This document shows, piece by piece, positions 40,556-54,700 of a stretch of 64,000 nt of DNA (position 1 is the stretch's first letter; every line of letters starts with the position of its first letter). The stretch is from contig NC_088317.1 in NCBI RefSeq assembly GCF_910592395.1, positions 14,198,001 to 14,262,000 on the forward strand, in the 5' to 3' direction. The translations under genes were made by a program, and so were the position numbers. The notes beneath the pieces were generated by a model. The model worked only from the letters and a program-made list of their open reading frames with translations, had not been told where the DNA came from and searched no databases. The stretch comes from Lineus longissimus (taxonomy: Eukaryota; Nemertea; Pilidiophora; Heteronemertea; Lineidae).

Positions 40556-42708
40556 AACGCATTCACTGCACAATCGCCTTTCATGTTTAATGATACCTCA
40601 CTAGAAATGGTTGTCGCACCATAAACATTGCCCGGGTAGGGCTGTCATTTTGCACAAATCCTCGCCTCGCTGTCGCCTCGGGTTCGGCCTACCTTTTAGC
40701 TCCAACCTCGCCATGTTTGGTGAGTACGTCCGACCAATACCCTCAGTTCGCTATCAATTCCTTAAACCTAGTATATCGATAAACTAGTACTGTAACCCGC
40801 CACATTTTTACACTAGTGCTGGCGTTTTATATCTGCGAATTCGACAAATAACCTAAACTAGCTGAAATAAAAATTGGGAATTATACTTTTTCGATTGGAA
40901 GATCTGATCGAAACTGATGGCACCAAACTGAAACTTTTCCCGAAACGAACTACGGGTAAACTTCATAGTGAACAACCCAAACTTTATACAACGAACATTT
41001 ACATATAAAGCTATATTGAATATACAGGTATACAAATGCATAGATTGATTTGGTGTACAGATCTAGTCCTATATACATGTACATAATTAGAAAATAGTGG
41101 CTATACACGATACTAGAATACATTCTCGTCTTTCAAAAACAACACACTAAATAGTACTTAAACATCTGCCACTTATGCAGTGCTTTTGACTATCCTCTGC
41201 AACGCACTTATCGACTGTTATTGCCCTTCGACGTGCATATATAGAAACTAATGACCATGTAAAAGAAAAATGTGTCCACTGGGGATATATCCTTCCTTTA
41301 CAATGTATGTTTCTCTTAATATTGATTTTGGTGTCTTTTATTGTTTTCCCGCCTTCAATCTGAAACTAACCAATGCTGACCATGGTGGGCGATGACTGAA
41401 CACTTACAGTCGAACTGCATACAAATGCATCAACACAACTTTTTTTTAACCTCGCAGTTTTCGATGATGACGAAATTTACTGGTATACCCCATGGGCCGG
41501 TAGTCCCTTTAATCATGTTGATGCATTAGCCGGCCCATAATCCGGGGGAATAAAATGCCATATCGTTATACATGCAGTTTAACATAGTAGTCATTGGTGT
41601 CTATGGAAAAGTAAATTTGAACACATATTTTTATATATAGGTACTAATTTCCCACCATTTCTATTTAGTCCTTCTCCAGTGAGTTATATGATTGCACACC
41701 GCCAAGACGCTTGGAATGGGGTTAAGGCGACTTCTACGACTCTGACCCAGACATAACTTTGAGACCGATCGAAGTTAATATACATGTAATGATATTTTCG
41801 ACTAAAAGTCTACAAAGGACATGGACATTCCGCTCGGCTCCCTACCATGTGGCTTGCAATTTGATAATATACCAAGTTATACGAGATTCCAGTTTGCATG
41901 GCGTGTATTCTATCTTTCTCCAGGCATAGACCCAAATAAATGTGGACCTAGCATACCTTTGATAAACCTACAATGATATGGTATTTCCTCTGTTTAGGAA
42001 TATATAAAGAAATACTACATGAATGAGTCACATGCTAAGTATTTCGAATGACCATAATTCCTCATCGCTGGTAGCAGTATTTCCTAAAATTGACGCAGAC
42101 TTATATCGAGCTTCCTTCCATCTATTAGAATTTAAAGGGATTCGTCTCTCTCTTCCGCCTCTCCATCACCAGGGGAGCCTGATTCTTCCCCATCATACAC
42201 ATGGTATAATTAATGATAATCAAGGCAGAGTAAGGATTTTATATCTGAAACCTTGGATTAGATACTGGAAAGTTGACACTAGCTTATATACTAGTGCGAT
42301 TCTTGGTATTGTAACAACCAAAACAACAACGGACGCAGCCGCAACGACAGACCCTTTAAAAGATTCAAATTTATACCGTGATTAGGCCAAACTACTTCTT
42401 GCGTCCACAAACTGTTTCCTTGAAGACGTCTTGCCTATTCTGTACGCAACTATAAACATTGTCAAGATGATAAATCATGCACCTCCATTTGAATGATAGT
42501 TTCCAAACAATTCCCGGGGAAGAATTTCGTCTTAAGTTACCAGGTTGGCGAAGTGTTCGATTAGCACCTCGTTGAAGGTAATACAAATGCAATCTGAGAT
42601 GAAGTAAGACTCCCTACCCCGGAGGAATAGGAGAATGAGTTGGAGTCACTTGTTGGCGAGTGGTCCAGCCAAGTAAAGTCCAAGTCAACCTCCGAGTGGA
42701 GCGAGTTC
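40556..42708. other. Intergenic stretch between converging genes
   Basis: No exon could be supported. Near 41475-41570 an inverted pair GGGCCGGTA / AGCCGGCCC sits beside GGTATACCCC, a possible small MITE. The ORF at 42023-42385 has a Thr-rich end but no splice or domain support. Confidence 0.4.
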
Positions 42709-42774
42709 TTAGAAATAGACAGTGATTCCTGGTTTTTCGCCGTCCGCGTGATGGGAATCTCTTTCGATCGCATT
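42709..42774 (-). CDS. Cadherin tail, tentative last exon
   Basis: Acceptor TTTCTTTCTCTTCAG. Joined in phase 0 to the previous exon it gives NAIERDSHHADGEKPGITVY, then Phe and a stop. A longer frame in another phase (42561-42771) would need a different upstream donor. Confidence 0.45.
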   Translation of the reverse strand, partial: NAIERDSHHADGEKPGITVYF

Positions 42775-45700
42775 CTGAAGAGAAAGAAATAACGAGGCAT
42801 TAACAGTTGAGCTTATTCAGTTTTTAAGGTTCACATGGCCGTGGTGGCCGTGGCGAAGGCCGTGTTTGTAGGACTCGAAGCGCCAACTAAAAGAAGACGC
42901 TGATCAGAGGAACAAATAAAAACTGAAGTAAAAATTGGTTGGTGTGCAACAACATGTGCCCGAAACGCCGTTGTGAACACCTATAAAAAACGATGCTGAT
43001 TAATAAAAAAAGGGGGTAAGGGTTCAAGATGCAGCGCGTTGCGGGCTTCCTTCTCCCTTTGGAAAAGTGACGGTGACACACTCACCCATGTCCAAATCTA
43101 GGCTGAGTTACGGGCTCGTGTATAGGTTAGAAGATTACCCACAAGGTGAAAGCTGTGATGTGATTGCGTGGCATGGTGTTGTGCTGGTGTGTCACCATTT
43201 TGTTGCCTCTGCCCAGCATTGCTCAAACGACAAAAGTGTTATAATTAAGGTTAACCAATCCACACCCGAACCGAACTGCGGGAGTTGAGCTATGACGATA
43301 GTATATTGATCGGTATGGGCAGCAAAACTACTGACCGCAATGTGTCCCTGTCCCTTACCTCAGCATTATAAACCTCAACCCTATCCCTGTTGTTCCTGAA
43401 TTTCTTGCTCTTTGGATGATTCGTTCTAAACGTGGACATTCCTGACTTATGAGGCTCATAGGAGCTACCGCTCCCGTCGCTCTTGAAGCTTCCGCTGTTG
43501 ATATGTCCTAACGGAGTCACCGCGGTGTCCAACTGGATTTCGCTAATCTGCCGCTCCGACCCGTACCGAGGATCGTTCTCGCCCGGGATGCCGTTTTCCA
43601 ACGTGTAGTAGCCCGGGTTGTTTAGAGCCAGGGGATTCGTCTGCACCGAGGTGTGACCGTCCTCTTCGTTCATTGAGGAGTTGTTAGAGTAGTACATCAG
43701 GTTGTTCTCTTTGTTCGATCGGCGGTTTTTGCTGCAATTAGAAAGTGTTGGAAGCTAAGCCGTGATAGTTAATGCTCAGTGGATATCTACGGGGCTACGA
43801 CCAAGGGACGTAATCCAGATTAGAATTCTGACAGGTTAAAAATTGTCTAAATATTATGTACAGAATTTTGCTGATGTACACAAGATGTCGTAATCAACCA
43901 TCACATGGAACGAGTTTCTTAATAATCCATTCATTTGATAAAATATAATAGTATCCATCAATCAATCCATGTCAATCTACCCTCGCTCATGATTGGAAAG
44001 ATGCTGGAGTCATAATTTGCTACGAAAGTGAGCAAAATGGGCTACAGTGAAGTTGCCTTTGAGCAGTGGCTTTAAAATGCCTCTCACTTAAGAGGGAAAA
44101 TGACACCTAACGTGTTGAATTCAAATTATAGGAGAAATATATGTACAAACAATATGAAAAAGGATACAAACATGTTGCCAAATTTATGAACGAACTAGTA
44201 GGCAACATAGTACCTCACATTAAAATACTTTTCGTGAAGAAAGTAATTAATTATTCAAATTAGAATATATTTCAAGCAAGGTCAAATACTATATTTCTTG
44301 GTTATAACTACATGTAAATAATAAAATATGCTTTATCCCTAAATCACAGGTACTCTCGCATTGAGATTCTACGGGCAATTTTTGGGAGTGTTTTACTGCA
44401 GAAGTGCGAAATATGTGGCGGACGCAAGTGCGTGCTCTGCTTGCTGAAGCCTCTCCCACAATACACCAGCAAGTTCTTTGAGACACTGCGACAATAAAAC
44501 CAGTGATCATGATGATGCGATTTTTCTAACGTTACGAGTGCGCGCCGGTTAGGGGGTTGGGAGTGAAACACTTGGCTAACACTGGTGCATTGCTTGTTGA
44601 ACCATGTCCCTCGTATTAAAACTTTATTTGGAGACGGATGCAGCAGTGTCACTGATGCAATTAGTGCTATTGTTATGAGTGTGGGCCGTCAGATAGGCAT
44701 TATTGGGGAAAGTAGCTCTTGCCATTGTGACCAATAACATTATATCAACTCGCCAACACTATGATTGAGCAATCACTGATAATAGTAATTCATGTCAATG
44801 TTGGATCTTCCAGATTATGGCAGAATATTTGTGCTTCCAAAACCCTTATTTGAATATAGTGTAAGTCAACTTCCCAAATAATTCAAAATACAATATTAAG
44901 CGAGGTTTATGAAATCATCCTTATAGAAAAAGGCTTAAGTTTTGTCGTAAAGACCTTAGATTTTTTTCCGTATATTTTGAAAGACCGCAAGAAGATAACA
45001 TTCCATGTTATGCTAAAAAGGATGAAATATGTCATATTAATTTGCTTCAAATGCGCATTAGTTTACATCAGGGATTCAGATCAGTCTCCTATTTGTACAA
45101 TAGTCATTTGGCAACACGGGATGCGTCTGAAGGCGGACAGTTACAACAGCAATATTCACAATAAGCAAAAAGCTGTGCATCGGGCTTTAAACCTAGAACA
45201 CCAACACAAAGTTAGACAGATATACAACTATTACAACATGAGACAAGCAGGGATCTGTGAAGGACTACATGTTTTGCTGCAATGGGAAATAACCTCCCGC
45301 ATCCTAAGATCAGGCTTTTTTTACACCTGCGTCAAAAATATAATTACAAAATTCCCCTCCTCTCAAAATTAGAACTAAGTGCTTGTCTTTCTAACCAATA
45401 GCTAATTAAACATTCTTCTTTAATCCATACTTGATACATCATATGACAGCGCATACAACATTCAACAGAACAAGTGAATATACTACCTTATGTCAAGAAG
45501 TAGGTGGAGCAACGCCAACAACATTAGGTCTGACATGTCTGACGTGCCTGACGGGTAGCATGAAATTTACGAGAGCATGCCAGTTAACAGAATATTATAG
45601 AACAGGCTACAAGTCATGAACTGCAAAACAAGCATGATACTAAGGTCACATCCTCCGACCCTAGCTGTTGATTATTAACAACAGAATCGCCTCCGCCTGT

Positions 45701-48700
45701 AGTTGGATCCGGAACCGTTACAACAATAACAAGGTTATGGATATTAGAGAACAATTTGCAACGATGATTTCTGTTATAGATTATTTACTTAAAAGGAAAC
45801 GGCTGATTTACAGCAGGGGTTAAAACATTCAAGAAATTTGTCAGATATCTGTACAACATTGATGAGAAGAGAAACATTTGTCTTCATGCTGTGAAAGGAA
45901 AGTGTACACCATGTAATAACGAAGGCTTCACATTGCTACCAACTTTTGTCTGATGGTATACAGTTCACTTTAAGACCCCATGAGATCAAATGATTTTCAA
46001 AGGAGGAGAGCTGAAGTGAGATCTTTGTAGACTAATAAACTGGTAATGCTGGATTTCATTGTCAACTCTCTTCGCTTTAAACCAGATGAGATGGGGGTTC
46101 AGACATCACGCGGGTATTACACTATCATAGGTTAAAGACAGTTTTACTCAATGTCCAAGTTGGTATTTTTTATGGCTTTATAAAGCATAATCTGCTTTGG
46201 AGTCAGATCGTAGGCTAGTGTCTCTTTGCATGCTTCCTCAAGGGAAACCATGCACGGATATCGAGATTGCGTTGGTCAGTTTATCATCAGTCATTTCTGT
46301 AAGATTATGACTTAGAAATTGTGTCGAGTCACATACTAATACTACTGCAGAGTGATAGCCGCTACTTAAAGCCAGGTGAAGCCTCGTTATAACCGGAATA
46401 TGCAGGAGAAACATATTTTACCTCTTTCTTTCGTCATTTATATAAAAAATGCCAGTATGCCTAAAACAAAAGGAATGCGTAATGGGTTGTTGGAATCCTA
46501 ACCACCTCCTGATGAAAATATTGAGTACTGAATTAAACTATCTTGTATCCGAAAATATTCCAAATTGCTATATATGGACAAGCCAACTTGACAAATGATT
46601 CATTCAACACCTAACAAGATGCTCGTCCAAATGTCATTATAAGTGTTTATCAATATACATTGTTTGCCGTTGTCTGCAATTCAGTTGGGCATGCTGCAGT
46701 GTTATCTAGGTACCACGACAGTTAAATGTAATTCCTACAGAATAACTATGGTAAAGTCATTCATTCTGATTGACCAAATTACTATAATTAATTAGCATTA
46801 TTTACCACCACATGCAAACATGGCAAATCATTGAGCACACATTTCTCCTCGTTATATCTCGTATATGTATCATTCATCCTTTGAACGGCATACCGTCATG
46901 ACCAGTCATGCCTCAGTGTGTGTGCTTAAATCCTCTTTTTCTGATTTCATGCCATAATGCAGTATGTTTTCGGCTTATAGCCAGATATATTTTGTAATTC
47001 ATTTTAGTTTGCCACACTCAAATGGATGGTGATTTTCAAATCCCTTCGCCAGAAGTATGCATTTTCAAGCAACATTTATTTGTAGTAAATTTGTTAATTT
47101 TGTTCCCAATTAACTCATGTGAGTTAGAGTTTATTAACACGACTGTGTTTATCACATTATTATTTGATTAGGTGAAATGACATTGTAGTCGAGAGCTTGA
47201 AATAATCGGACTAAGTGAAGTTACACCTAAACCACGACCCAATGCCTTGTACAGAATGTGTGCTCTACTTCGGCAATGACAATGACGAGATACTTTTGCT
47301 AGGTGGAAAACAAATGGAGATTGAAGACAAGAAAAATCAAAAAAGATGATAAAAATAACGTGATGGTATATTGTAACATACCCATGAAGAAAAATAACTT
47401 ATCAGTAAACCTCACAAAATAAGGCTACTTCTGACCAATGGATACAAAAGGTAAGCTCGGGAAAGGGGTTTTGGTGGAGAGGGGTATCTATATCCTGACG
47501 TCCCGTTACAGAAACATTGACAAAAAGACCTCATCACCTCAACAAATTATTGGTCTTTTTTGAGACGTTTCAACGCTTTCCCGGCGCTACTTCCAGACGT
47601 TATGCCATTGATGGAATAGAAAAAGGCATTCCAGTGCAGTAATGCTAAGGTTATTATCAATTTTGTCGTTGATTGTTATAACAGTATCACTTTTTTTGAT
47701 ATATTTTGATGGTTGTCATGGTTACCTTGAAGCACGAAAAAACAAGTTTATTATAATGACTGAACCGAACACCTATAGATTGCTTGAAAACAGAAACAAG
47801 AAGATTTTTAAAGTAAAAGAGTCATTTAAGTAGATATAAGACTTAAATCAAGTATCTAGAGGCTGTGAAATGAAAGAAAATTGTGCAAAACGTGATTAAA
47901 AAATGAATAGAGAGATATCGTTAGAGAAACGTTGGATCAACAATCAAAATTAATTTGACTTATCTTCGCGACATTTTGTTGTTGGAGAATCTGGGATATT
48001 TTGTAAGCTCCGCAAAAAGAAAACGCCAGCGAAAATCTATCGGTTTACAGTGATAGTTTCTATTGGTTATTGTGCATTTTTAGATTAAGTAAAAATTTAA
48101 AAAATAGAATAATTAATTAGTTACTAAGGTAATATGAGGAAGCTGAATAAGACGTAATGCATAAAGATGTCATCTTGTACTGTATTCCCGGACTTACTCG
48201 TCTTCTAGTTTAAGTGGACTGTTTGGAGGTGCGCTAGGCTTAATGTCAGTTTCGGGGTGAATTTTGCCGAGTCCTAACTCAGAGTCAGAAAGTGGTTCAA
48301 CTGTCGTAGAACTGATATCACTTAAAATTGTTAATCCGTCACTTTCCAGGTATGTTTTACTGTCCGCGGACTGTAGCGTGGTGTTTGAAATGGTATCATC
48401 GTCACTAAATTCCATCACTTGTTCTTGAGTGGTAAAAGAGTCTCCATCATTAGAACTCCCTGCATATGTTTGGTCGGTCTTCTCGTCAGGAACAGTTGAG
48501 AGTGTTACGTTACTTCGGCTGTAATCAGGTTCACTTCGGCTATATTCGGGGGCATTTGTAACAATGACGTCACTGCCGTCTTGGTTGGATCGGAAACTGC
48601 CGTCCTTTGAGAATGGTTGATTTTGGCATTTCCAAGACCGCCTGGAGTATCCCGGGTGTGTGCAGCGTGGTTAAAAGAGACACTATGCATTGTATGATCA

Positions 48701-51700
48701 TAACATGATTGATTAAGCACATAAATGTTAATCTTAGTGATCCATACTGATCAAGAATATCAGTCAGATCAAATGCATTGTAATATATTCGAATTAAAGG
48801 TGGTTAAATAGACAACAAACGTGCGGTTTCTTTATGTTTTCTGTTACTTTTCCTGATATATCTATTCAGTCATCCGTCGCCAAGACCCACACACTCTCCT
48901 CTCCACCTTACAATTATTTGGTCAGTGTTAAACTCAAGATCGAAAATTCACGAGAAGAAACTACACTTATCGTATTTCATTTACTTCCTGGTGAAAATTG
49001 TATTAAACATGGACGTAAAAATAGTCACATCGAATTATTTGATTTAATTGCAATAATCGCGCTATCTTATTCCGCGTAGTGTGCTACTCTGGGAGGTTTC
49101 CACTGCACGCGATTTCAAAAGCCAACGCGTTCTTTACGGCTTTGCTATGCGTAACTGCGCCAAAATCGAAGAAAATAAAAGCATCTGCCTTGCGATGTCG
49201 TATGCGCTGGGCGATTCAAGCAAAGTCGCGTTCAGTGGAGACCAACCCATTGTGAATAGGTTTCCACTGAATGCGACTGCGACAACGCCTGACCCAGAGC
49301 TCTGTTATTTCACGCCGCAATACACCCAAACTGAGCAAAAATCTCATGCGTTGCGAAATGAATGCAAAATCATGTCAACTCGCAATCAGTGGAAACCTAC
49401 CAAAACGATCAACAATGCATTCTATAGTGCAGTGCTGTTATCACATAAATTCGCATTGCGTATAATGTGCAATAAGTGAATAGACTGACATTCCCTATGA
49501 AACACATTTTTAGATACAGATGTCCAAATAAAAATGTGCAACACTTGTCCTTGCGAACAGGTCTGGCGGCTTTAGCATGTTCACCTAACGGAAGATTTAC
49601 AGTGGGGTTGGTGAACGTTCGAATGAACTTTGCTCGTACACATGCAGTATTCAAGTTAAATAAAATGGTGTAAGGACCATGTGCTCACCTGGAATTACTT
49701 GGAAAACGAATAGTCTTAAAACTACAGACAAAAACATAAAATGAGAAATACAATTTCGTCTACCTTGAAAATATAGTAAAGGTCAATAATGACCTCGTTG
49801 CGATGAATCTTTGGTATATATTCAATAACCCAATCGACTATGGAAGTCAGTGTTAAGGATTTCATGTTATATATGCTTCAGATTTTTCCGTAGCATATTA
49901 AAGTCCCCATTCAAAAATCAGCAAAGCAAAAAAGCGAACCTTTCGTGGTGATTCATGCATGATTGCAAAAATATCAACAACTGGTGCCTGTTTCTTTTTT
50001 CATCCTAAGCAAACTATCAAAGATGCAAGGTCATGAGAAAAAAAACTGTCCACGTATGAACTTACCCGTACTCTCTGTGGTTGAAAAGAGAGATGAGTTA
50101 ATGTGTGATGGTTGTGACTTGGCGTGTCAAGAAAGAAACTGCACAGAAAGCCCTTTGTGAAATATATCCACCTTATAGACAGTTAGCAGGGCAGTAGGAA
50201 CGTCCTGGTGTTGGGAACTGGGTGTGCCGTAGGCGCGAAGCCCCCGTCGAGGGTCCACATATTCCCCTCTGTTCCTACGGGCTTGGTCAGGTGAATATGA
50301 CTTGGAACACTTTCAACTCGCAGTCAACGACAATTGCAAGACATCTTTAAAAATGACGACCCGGCTTGAATCAGTGCCAATGTCACATTGTTACATACGG
50401 GTACTCATGTTATAATTAGGCGTAATAAAATTCGAAATCGCCCTTTTTGTGAGACCCAGTGGAGAAACAAGGTTGTTATCAAGTCAAAGTTATAAAATAT
50501 GGAAGTACGCCATAATATTGACAAAAATAAGATTCAAAGTGTTCAGTTGACAATACCACACAGTAGACATGTGTTTGCTGTTATCCTTATTATTTGATAA
50601 GGCTGTGCTGTGTTATTTCAAAGTTTGTGAAATTGTTAGTTTTTGATGTCTCTAATATCTACAATACCTTGGTTCTCTTGGACAACATCCACCTCTGCTG
50701 GAAGTGCAGAAATATACCCCAGTTGTGACAGTTTTCGTTTGTTATTTATTAGCAATGCCATATACATGTAAAGACAACATTTGTTTGGGAGTTTAGGCGT
50801 AGGTTTGATTAGTAAATTATACTCCAACTTCGAATATGTTATCAAGTTATGCCATACTGCACTATAAAAGGCCTCGCAAGCAGCATACATCAGGGGGATA
50901 AATGTGAAAATAAACAAATCCAGCCTCCAAATCAACAGGGTCAATCGCGTTAAACGGAGAATATAGGCTGAAGCCAGGAGGGTCTGATTAGGTTACACAA
51001 AGTCACCGAGAGAGGTATCTTCTATCTCAAAATGCTTGTACTGTACATCGAAACTGTTCACGTGAATGAGGAATGTAACTATCGCTGAAGCAAACACTGC
51101 CCTGGCCCCCGGGCCTACCGGTGCATTATGTTCGCATGACGGCCCAATTTGTCTCCTGACTGTTGTCACCTGCCACACGAATTAACCGAGCTGAATCCAG
51201 ACAAAATCAATTACCACACAGTCATGTAAATCAACGAGAAACAGCGTGGCACCCTTGAGTCTCATCATGCGTTTTTTGTTTTCGATTCCGAGACAGGTTG
51301 CTCTAACTACATTTTCAACTACAAATGTTTAAAGAACATGTACCTACCTCTTGTGAATGTAGATGATGAGTCCGATGATGACTATAATTAGCACACCACA
51401 AAGACAGGCCAGGATGATGAGCGGTATGAGATCCACCTCGGTCACAGTACCACCTCCGGCAACCGCACCAGCTACCATAGCGGGACTGAAGGACACCACG
51501 GCCACGCCAGTCGCACGCCGCGGCGGCACACCATCGTCCACAGCGTCGATGAGTAACTCGTACTTGCTCTGGGTTATGTCACCTTTTTTTCCTATCATAC
51601 GAAGTTCACCGGCTTGGTTTATCGAAAAAATACTGAAAAAGGAACAAAGTAGACAATTTATTAATGCGACAATATTTGCAATTTAAGGATAATCGAGAGG

Positions 51701-54700
51701 CTGCCCCCATCTGACTCCCACCCCGACTTCATCTCCGTATTCGAAGGGAAAGAAATCTAAATGTCAGTCAGTAAAATAAAATTCACTTTCCATATAGATT
51801 TCCACTTACTGTTTGTAATCTCTCAGACTGAGCGTAACTTTATTATTCTTGTCCTTGTCCGTGGCTGTCACCTTTCCGAGTACCTTATCTCCATTTTCGT
51901 CGTCGTATTTGAAGGTGTAGGCGAGTTCACTGAAAACTGGGTCATTGTCGTTCACGTCTAGGACTGTTACTGATACAGTGGCTGTCGAAGTCTGAAACAA
52001 TTGAAAAAAAATGTTGTATTTGGACGGACAGATAGGTTATATTCCCACCTTCTGTCACTCTTTTTTTCTGAAAATCGATATAACCGTGTTTATTTCTGTG
52101 ACATTTTGACAACCTCCTTCCGTGACAGGGGAGTTCGATGGCTTTGTTATTGTACTGTTGCCTTCAAGCTCTTAGGGAAAGGAAGTTAGGATCATATATT
52201 TAAAAAGAATATGCAAGCTTACATTTTACTCCAGCTTGGATCGGCGGTAATGACTCACAAATCAGTAGCCGGTCAAGGTTTCAGCCGATGAATATCCAAG
52301 TACTAGTGATGAATATTTTTTTACGTTTGAGGCTAGATTTGAATAGGATTCATGATGCCACTTGTCATGGTCCACGTGTTCAAGTCACTTGTCACGAGCA
52401 TGTTCCTTAACTGACTGCTTGAAAACGTGACATGAGATGAGAAGACAACGCGGTGAAGTCGTACATTACATGTGACAACAGGAGCTGTAAACCCATCATA
52501 ATACAACTACTTACAAAAGTGCCATCTTTGACTTTTGCTTCGAAGGTGTAGATCGCCATCGTCTCAAAGTCAAGAGCCATTGCAAGGAATATCACTCCAC
52601 TCTTCGTATCGATACCGAATACATTGGTACCACTAAGAGCGTATGAAAGAATCGACCCCTGAAGGAGAAGATATTTCATACATATATAATAGGTAAAAAT
52701 ACGAGAGGGGGCATGCAGTAACGTGCTTATATTTTGCTTAAACGATGTCTGAGGTAGTAAAGGTTTCAGCCGAGCCTAACTGAAAATGGTTCAAACAAAA
52801 AATCAAGATATCAGTGCATGGTGGGCAAGTGCATTTTTGGTGAAAATTGAGTTACCTTGACTTCTGCAGGTCTGTTGTTAATGCAATAAAGTTCACGTGG
52901 CCAATAAGAAAGTGTAAGCCATTAATCATGAACATCACGGTGTGTTTTCCAATCCTTGCTTTCTTAAGGCCATAAATGAAGCTTCCGTTCAAAAAATAGA
53001 AAATTGGACAATTTTCAATTCTGTAAAATTACTAAATATGATTTTCAACAGCTTGCCGTGGTGTGGACTAATATAATACTAGAAAATACTGGTTTTGGCT
53101 AATTTGCGTGCATAATAACTGGTCTACTGCAATATTTATTTCTATTAACCAGAGCCACAGGAATATACGATAAACACGAACAGTTTTGGTCCTGTATCCG
53201 GTTAACATTGCAAGCCTTTTGAGTTACTGAACCATCTGACCACCATCAAGGTTGCTATCATAATGGTTATTCTTGAAACGGTTAACACGACTCGATAGAT
53301 GAAAGATTACTTAAAGGACAAGGCGTACTGAGAAACAAACGTTCTCCTGTAATACCAGGGGAGACACCTATTAATTAGAAGTTGAACTATTCTGAGGTCC
53401 TGCACAATCATGATTGGTTCATCTTTTGTAGTGGCTCCCCTAGTATTCAAAAAATCGGGTCACATTTTCCTGTACATCGTGTCCTTTAAAAGATGATCGA
53501 ATTATTTTCAATAGAATCGAGCTATTTAATAAGAATTACCAATTAAAGAAATGCTTAGAAGTTTCGAGAGCTGCTCTTTCTACCATTAGGTGAGCAAGTT
53601 ATCATATAAAGGTTCCCGGGTTAAGTGTTTTAAAAGAGGATAGAACATGTCCGAGTGTCGCTACATAGTAACATCATTCTGAAAGTAAAACAGGGAGTCC
53701 GACCCGTTATGAGATTGTGATTATAATTTGAATAAATCAAAGGTTAGTGTTAGTGACCCTCTCTTCGAAAACCAGGCCCAATTCGGAGATCAGTTACTGA
53801 GATAGCAATAACTATTCAAATGCATGATTTTTTTTGTAAAGCAATGCAAGCTAATCGATACGCTACAGCTACTTTTTTTACTTAGTATAGGCATGCAGCC
53901 TTTCGACATCTTTGAAAACTTTAAAGTGTTGTCAAAGAATGCGTCAAGTTATCAACCATATCACAAATCATATATCAGTGGAAGGGAATGAAGTTCATCT
54001 AGCCGAGGGACCTCGGAATGTTGGTTCTCCAAATCATTGAAGTGTAAAGTTCCCAAAGAATGAGGGGTAATTTCAGAAACGGAAACACTCAAACGATACG
54101 CACGAGGCTGAGATCAGTATTTTGTATTTTCCCCAGAGAAGCTTGCTCAGAAAACTTCTTATCTCTTTTAATTACTTGAATTTAAATGTTGCTCTGGAAC
54201 AGTTACGAAAACTTAAAAAACCCGAAAAATCGTGCAATCCTTTTCAACACTGTGTACATGTAATTCAAAATTTCCAAACTGGTGAAACAAAAAGACTCTG
54301 GCAGTACTTACATTTATGCCCAAATAGACCTGTGTAGCATGCAATAATGTTGATATTGTTAGACTGTTGTTTTAGTCGAGGACACATTCGGAAGTCTATG
54401 TGATTTGAATGATAAAACGCCATAAAAAATTATACTTTCTAAGAATTCAATGAACAGGCCTGTGATTTGCAAGCAGATGGCACTTTCAACGATATACGAC
54501 ATGTTGCAACGACTCTTTGTAATTCTGCCTTCAGTGGTTGGACCTTTAGTATTTTGGCTGGGTCGTAGATTTTAAGGGAGGTCGTATCATGGCTTTATCG
54601 CTCTAAGCCAAGGACGTTATCGAAACGTTCTTACCTGGTCCTTATCTGTAGCTACAACTGTCAGTAGCGAAGCCCCTACGGGGGAGTTCTCTAAAGCCTG

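Noticed and set aside
42023-42385. 120-codon ORF with Thr-rich end as the last exon of the mosaic gene
   Set aside because: No acceptor in the right phase; the Thr stretch is short and most of the frame is not low-complexity or Cys-bearing.
42561-42800. 79-codon frame as the cadherin C-terminal exon
   Set aside because: Its frame does not match the phase-0 donor at 43359; the shorter phase-0 reading was kept with low confidence.
44977-45372. 131-codon + strand ORF in a cadherin intron
   Set aside because: No recognisable domain, composition like the surrounding intron, no promoter or splice evidence.
49081-49479. 132-codon + strand ORF
   Set aside because: It coincides with repeated GTTTCCACTG motifs of a probable transposon remnant; no protein family recognised.
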